From: an uncultured Bacteroidales bacterium
Lineage (GTDB): Bacteria > Bacteroidota > Bacteroidia > Bacteroidales > P3
Direction: 5' to 3'
Assembly (NCBI GenBank): GCA_900314725.1
Contig: OMWJ01000006.1
Location: 1 to 64,000, forward strand
DNA: 64,000 bases
Under the pieces are notes generated by a model, which saw only the letters and a program-made list of their open reading frames with translations, did not search any database and was not told the DNA's origin. The position numbers were made by a program, and so were the translations under genes. This document shows positions 63,572-64,000 of the stretch, in pieces (the first letter of the stretch is position 1; each line of letters opens with the position of its first letter).

Positions 63572-63793
63572 TTAATATTCTTCATCATTAAAGAAGAAGT
63601 CTTCCTTTGTTGGATAATCTGGCCAAATATCCTCTATTGAGTCGTAGATATCTCCTTCGTCTTCTATTTCCCTAAGGTTTTCAACTACTTCTGCTGGAGA
63701 CCCTGTTCTAACAGCATAATCTATCAACTCTTCTTTTGTTGCCGGCCAAGGAGCATCCTCCAAATGAGACGCAAGTTCTAAACTCCAATACAT
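63572..63793 (-). CDS. DUF2795 family small protein
   Basis: Small acidic cytoplasmic protein of 73 aa. The pattern LASHLEDAPWPATKEELIDYAVRTGSPAEVVENL is that of the DUF2795 helical family, and the tail is Asp/Glu/Phe-rich (DYPTKEDFFFNDEEY). The family is widespread in Bacteroidota and has no assigned function. It lies 30 nt downstream of the adenosyltransferase gene on the same strand and may be cotranscribed with it. Confidence 0.85.
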   Translation of the reverse strand: MYWSLELASHLEDAPWPATKEELIDYAVRTGSPAEVVENLREIEDEGDIYDSIEDIWPDYPTKEDFFFNDEEY

Positions 63794-63823
63794 GTTATTT
63801 TATTTTTGTTGTTTTTTTATTCA

Positions 63824-64000
63824 TTATGCTTCCCAAAACTTTTCAGTTCTATGCTTATCTTGCATTACTTTTCTTGCCAAAACAAAAAAGTAGTCAGACA
63901 AACGGTTAAGATAACACAAAACATTAGGATTCAATCCATATTTATCATTGACTTCAACACAAAGTCTTTCACATTTTCTGCAAATAGTACGAGCCAAATG
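63824..64000 (-). CDS. ATP:cob(I)alamin adenosyltransferase, C-terminal part
   Basis: The last 58 codons of a minus-strand gene that continues past the right edge. The sequence HLARTICRKCERLC and LCYLNRLSDYFFVLARKV is the characteristic C-terminus of PduO/MMAB-type adenosyltransferases, which make adenosylcobalamin. The protein ends KFWEA. It would supply the cofactor of methylmalonyl-CoA mutase, whose small subunit is at 26752. Only the C-terminal helices are visible, so catalytic residues upstream cannot be checked. Confidence 0.85.
   Translation of the reverse strand, partial: HLARTICRKCERLCVEVNDKYGLNPNVLCYLNRLSDYFFVLARKVMQDKHRTEKFWEA

Overview
The window is chromosomal DNA from an AT-rich member of the Bacteroidota, most likely order Bacteroidales. 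The evidence: upstream regions repeatedly carry the Bacteroidota promoter -7 box TAnnTTTG and starts mostly lack strong Shine-Dalgarno sites; there are parts linked to the type IX secretion system (T9SS) and gliding (a PorE-like TPR/propeller/OmpA protein, gldA, gldD, a type B sorting-domain protein, and the remnant of a type A sorting-domain protease); transketolase is split; and the succinate-propionate pathway has a sodium-pumping methylmalonyl-CoA decarboxylase. No phage, integrase, insertion sequence or CRISPR array was seen. Most of the window is housekeeping and envelope genes.

Layout. 1-467: tRNA-Met(CAT) with its own promoter and terminator. 468-4214 (minus): CDF metal exporter, PorE-like protein, phoH. 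4395-12698 (plus): uvrA, manC, asnS-rpoN, an M23/LysM peptidase. 12751-19664 (plus): gldA, an SGNH-like protein that has lost its catalytic Ser, a 1482-residue secreted protein of unknown function and a small secreted protein. 19769-23599: gldD (minus) diverging from a choice-of-anchor L/type B sorting-domain protein that overlaps birA. 23813-26584 (minus): serS-lipB-pyrF. 26752-31520 (plus): mutA alone, thrS-infC. 31541-40601: a thioredoxin-fold protein (minus), then arcA, a DUF2723 membrane protein, an M23 peptidase and an EamA transporter (plus). 40718-45619 (minus): protease pseudogene, Asp-rich lipoprotein, DJ-1/PfpI protein, M3 peptidase, sdhC. 45828-51593 (plus): DUF4837 lipoprotein, then mce-mmdA-oadG-mmdC-mmdB. 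52029-53204 (plus): outer-membrane barrel, coaD. 53267-56485 (minus): split transketolase with a von Willebrand A gene between its halves. 56723-58960 (plus): aconitase-superfamily hydratase. 59037-64000: mltG and GNAT (minus), miaA-ompA (plus), then CPBP protease, DUF2795 and the C-terminus of an ATP:cob(I)alamin adenosyltransferase (minus).

How the genes fit together. mutA, mce, the four-gene decarboxylase/sodium-pump set, birA (which biotinylates the carrier) and the adenosyltransferase at the right edge (which makes the mutase cofactor) are parts of one route from succinyl-CoA to propionyl-CoA with Na+ export. sdhC is the membrane anchor of the fumarate/succinate step that feeds it. mutB, sdhA and sdhB are not in the window.

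The least explained structure is a family of six intergenic repeats (near 8366, 19669, 23650, 28715, 40615 and 51785). They are built from the words GAGTTG/GACTTG and their complements plus a conserved segment (CTTGATGTTTAGGGTGTAAA in the best copies), can form long hairpins, and all sit just downstream of gene 3' ends. Other items to look at: the degraded SGNH protein and its giant neighbour, the T9SS protease remnant, the vWA gene inside the transketolase operon, an SdhC with a large soluble insertion, an OadG subunit with an extra secreted domain, and a palindromic divergent promoter at 20391-20408.
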